Assembly: GCA_963724405.1 (NCBI GenBank)
Contig: CAVRUQ010000016.1
Location: forward strand, 310,001 to 374,000
Reading direction: 5' to 3'
DNA from: CAVQBJ01 sp963724405
GTDB taxonomy: Bacteria > Actinomycetota > Thermoleophilia > Solirubrobacterales > Solirubrobacteraceae
Length of the DNA: 64,000 nt
The position numbers and the translations under genes are program-made. Numbering within the stretch: the first letter of the stretch is position 1; every line of letters starts with the position of its first letter. Of this stretch, positions 62,942-64,000 are shown piece by piece. A model generated the notes under the pieces. That model searched no databases. It had not been told where the DNA came from and saw only the letters and a list, made by a program, of their open reading frames with translations.

Positions 62942-63392
62942 CTACGGCGCAGCTGTGTCCAAGAGCTCGCGGATAAGGTCCGCCAGGCGATCCCGATCGC
63001 TCTCGACGCTCCCGGTGGTCGTCAAGGTGCGCGCAGCCATCTCGTAGATGTGGCGTCGGGCTTCGCGAAACTCCGTCGTCATGAACTCGGCTCTGTCTCT
63101 GCCAGGGTGGCGGGCGTAGACCACATCGGGGTGCGCCATCACCGCGATGAGCTGCGACTTGTGCGGGTAGAAGATCTGGGGTGACCTAGCATCGCAGTTG
63201 AGGAACCCGGCTCCAACGTCCAGGACGCGCCGGCGACTGCGTTCCGCCGTGTACCGCGCTATCGGGCGGGGTTGCGGTCGCCGATCTCGCGCCCGAGGAT
63301 CCGCCCGGGCGACCGGCGGCGACCGCCAGCGCGCCGACGCCGCCCGCCACGCAGACGAGCGACAAGAGGGCGACGTGGCGCGACCGGACCAT
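62942..63392 (-). pseudogene. Frameshifted membrane-anchored protein gene (possible)
   Basis: An ATG at 63392 encodes MVRSRHVALLSLVCVAGGVG, a signal or anchor segment. After about 63300 the convincing coding frame is shifted by one base and reads RRRVLDVGAGFLN, IFYPHKSQLIAVMAHPDVVY, FMTTEFREARRHIYEMAART and RLADLIRELLDTAAP to the stop at 62942. That frame has good codon bias but no start of its own. A one-base indel between 63285 and 63330 would join the parts. The alternative is an independent CDS from a GTG/ATG at 63142. Confidence 0.45.
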
Positions 63393-63481
63393 GCAACCGC
63401 ATCGACGCCGCAACGCCGTCGCTGAAGCGGCGGTCGAGGCGTGCCGCGAAACTCGGTGCGGAGGCGTACGTTTCACCGTGC

Positions 63482-64000
63482 ATGGGCCGCACAGCGCTCA
63501 TCGTCTGCGGATTGGCAGCGCTCGTCTCCGTGACGGCGCCCTCCGTCGCGCAGGCGACAACCGTGCGCTGCGCCCCCGAGCGCCAGACGATCGCCGGCGT
63601 CGCTCATTCGCACGTGCTCTCGACCAGCGGCCGGCTCGTCGTCTACCGCGTCCGCGGCACGAGCGAGGACACGATCTGGGCCTGCGAGCGCGGCAGCCGC
63701 GCCCGCGGCCTCGTCGGTCACGACGACAGCTTCCAGTCCGCCGACGGCGAGTACGGCCCGTCGACGACGGTCGGCGAGCTCCACCTCGCCGGTCCCTGGG
63801 TGCTGGCCACCATCGAGACCGGCGACGACCAGTTCTCGCAGTGCACGAAGTACCAGGTCAACGGATGCCCCGGGCCGGTCGACACGCTCGTCCTCGTCAA
63901 CGCGACCAGCGGGCGGCGCCTGGCCGTGTCGCAGATCCTCACGGTGGCCATCAACCAGTCGCTGACCGAATGGCTCGACACCGCCTTGTCACCGGTTGGC
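63482..64000 (+). CDS. Secreted protein, partial (3' end outside window)
   Basis: 173 codons in the window, still open at the edge. MGRTALIVCGLAALVSVTAP ending SVAQA is a signal peptide with a predicted cut after AQA. The mature part (RCAPERQTIAGVAHSHVLST, VYRVRGTSEDTIWACERG, QCTKYQVNGCPGPVDTLVLV) is beta-rich with paired Cys. No known domain is recognised. It is divergent from the frameshifted membrane protein. Confidence 0.65.
   Translation, partial: MGRTALIVCGLAALVSVTAPSVAQATTVRCAPERQTIAGVAHSHVLSTSGRLVVYRVRGTSEDTIWACERGSRARGLVGHDDSFQSADGEYGPSTTVGELHLAGPWVLATIETGDDQFSQCTKYQVNGCPGPVDTLVLVNATSGRRLAVSQILTVAINQSLTEWLDTALSPVG

Overview
The window is high-GC, densely packed chromosomal DNA from an actinobacterium. 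Gene families point to soil Thermoleophilia (Solirubrobacterales-like), but this assignment is inferred from gene content (F420-type oxidoreductase, SigB-type sigma factor with SpoIIE/STAS regulators, many small stress proteins, PucR and MalT-like LuxR regulators) and not from a marker gene. There is no rRNA, complete tRNA, CRISPR array, transposase or integrase.

Layout. 1-2.8 kb: two tandem, translationally coupled WS/DGAT-like acyltransferase paralogues, the second cut by the window edge. 3.5-7.1 kb: a secreted protein with eight nearly identical 300-bp Ig-like repeats. 7.1-14.7 kb: sulfotransferase, PucR regulator, secreted lipase-like hydrolase, membrane protein, ABC1/UbiB kinase, methyltransferase. 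14.9-18 kb: cupin, an SPFH-RHH operon behind a perfect palindrome, and an epoxide hydrolase. 18-20.3 kb: two exported proteins. 20.7-24.4 kb: rifampicin phosphotransferase (rph) behind a 19-bp element matching the rifamycin-associated element, then an APH-family phosphotransferase. 24.8-29.8 kb: papain-like protease with PKD domains, FHA-HTH regulator, beta-propeller lipoprotein, AlkA-type glycosylase. 32.8-38.2 kb: an aromatic-ring catabolic cluster (FAD hydroxylase, extradiol dioxygenase, FAH hydrolase, DoxX) divergent from a TetR gene and an amidohydrolase broken by a 20-bp tandem duplication. 38-55 kb: a stress-protein region (HdeD, amphi-Trp, DUF1269, YihY, AI-2E, catalase, DUF6328, CsbD, two DUF892 proteins and small basic or hydrophobic proteins). 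55.4-59.7 kb: a partner-switching module (SigB-type sigma, RsbW-like ATPase, two STAS proteins, GAF-SpoIIE-HATPase phosphatase). 60-64 kb: accessory genes, including a DUF5678-like protein overlapping a retropepsin-like protease, and a partial secreted protein.

The strongest unexplained signal is a 29-bp element of fixed architecture (ATCAC-N9-GTGAYGAC-N2-CTCAC) found 53-57 bp upstream of three stress-type genes (BON, HdeD, DUF1269). One copy lies between the MalT-like LuxR regulator gene and its divergent neighbour, which suggests an undescribed small regulon. Other signals are the SPFH-RHH operon with its palindrome, the DUF5678/retropepsin pair, three dispersed copies of a tRNA 3'-end fragment, and several decayed gene relics (VOC, SDR, hydroxyisobutyrate-dehydrogenase type).
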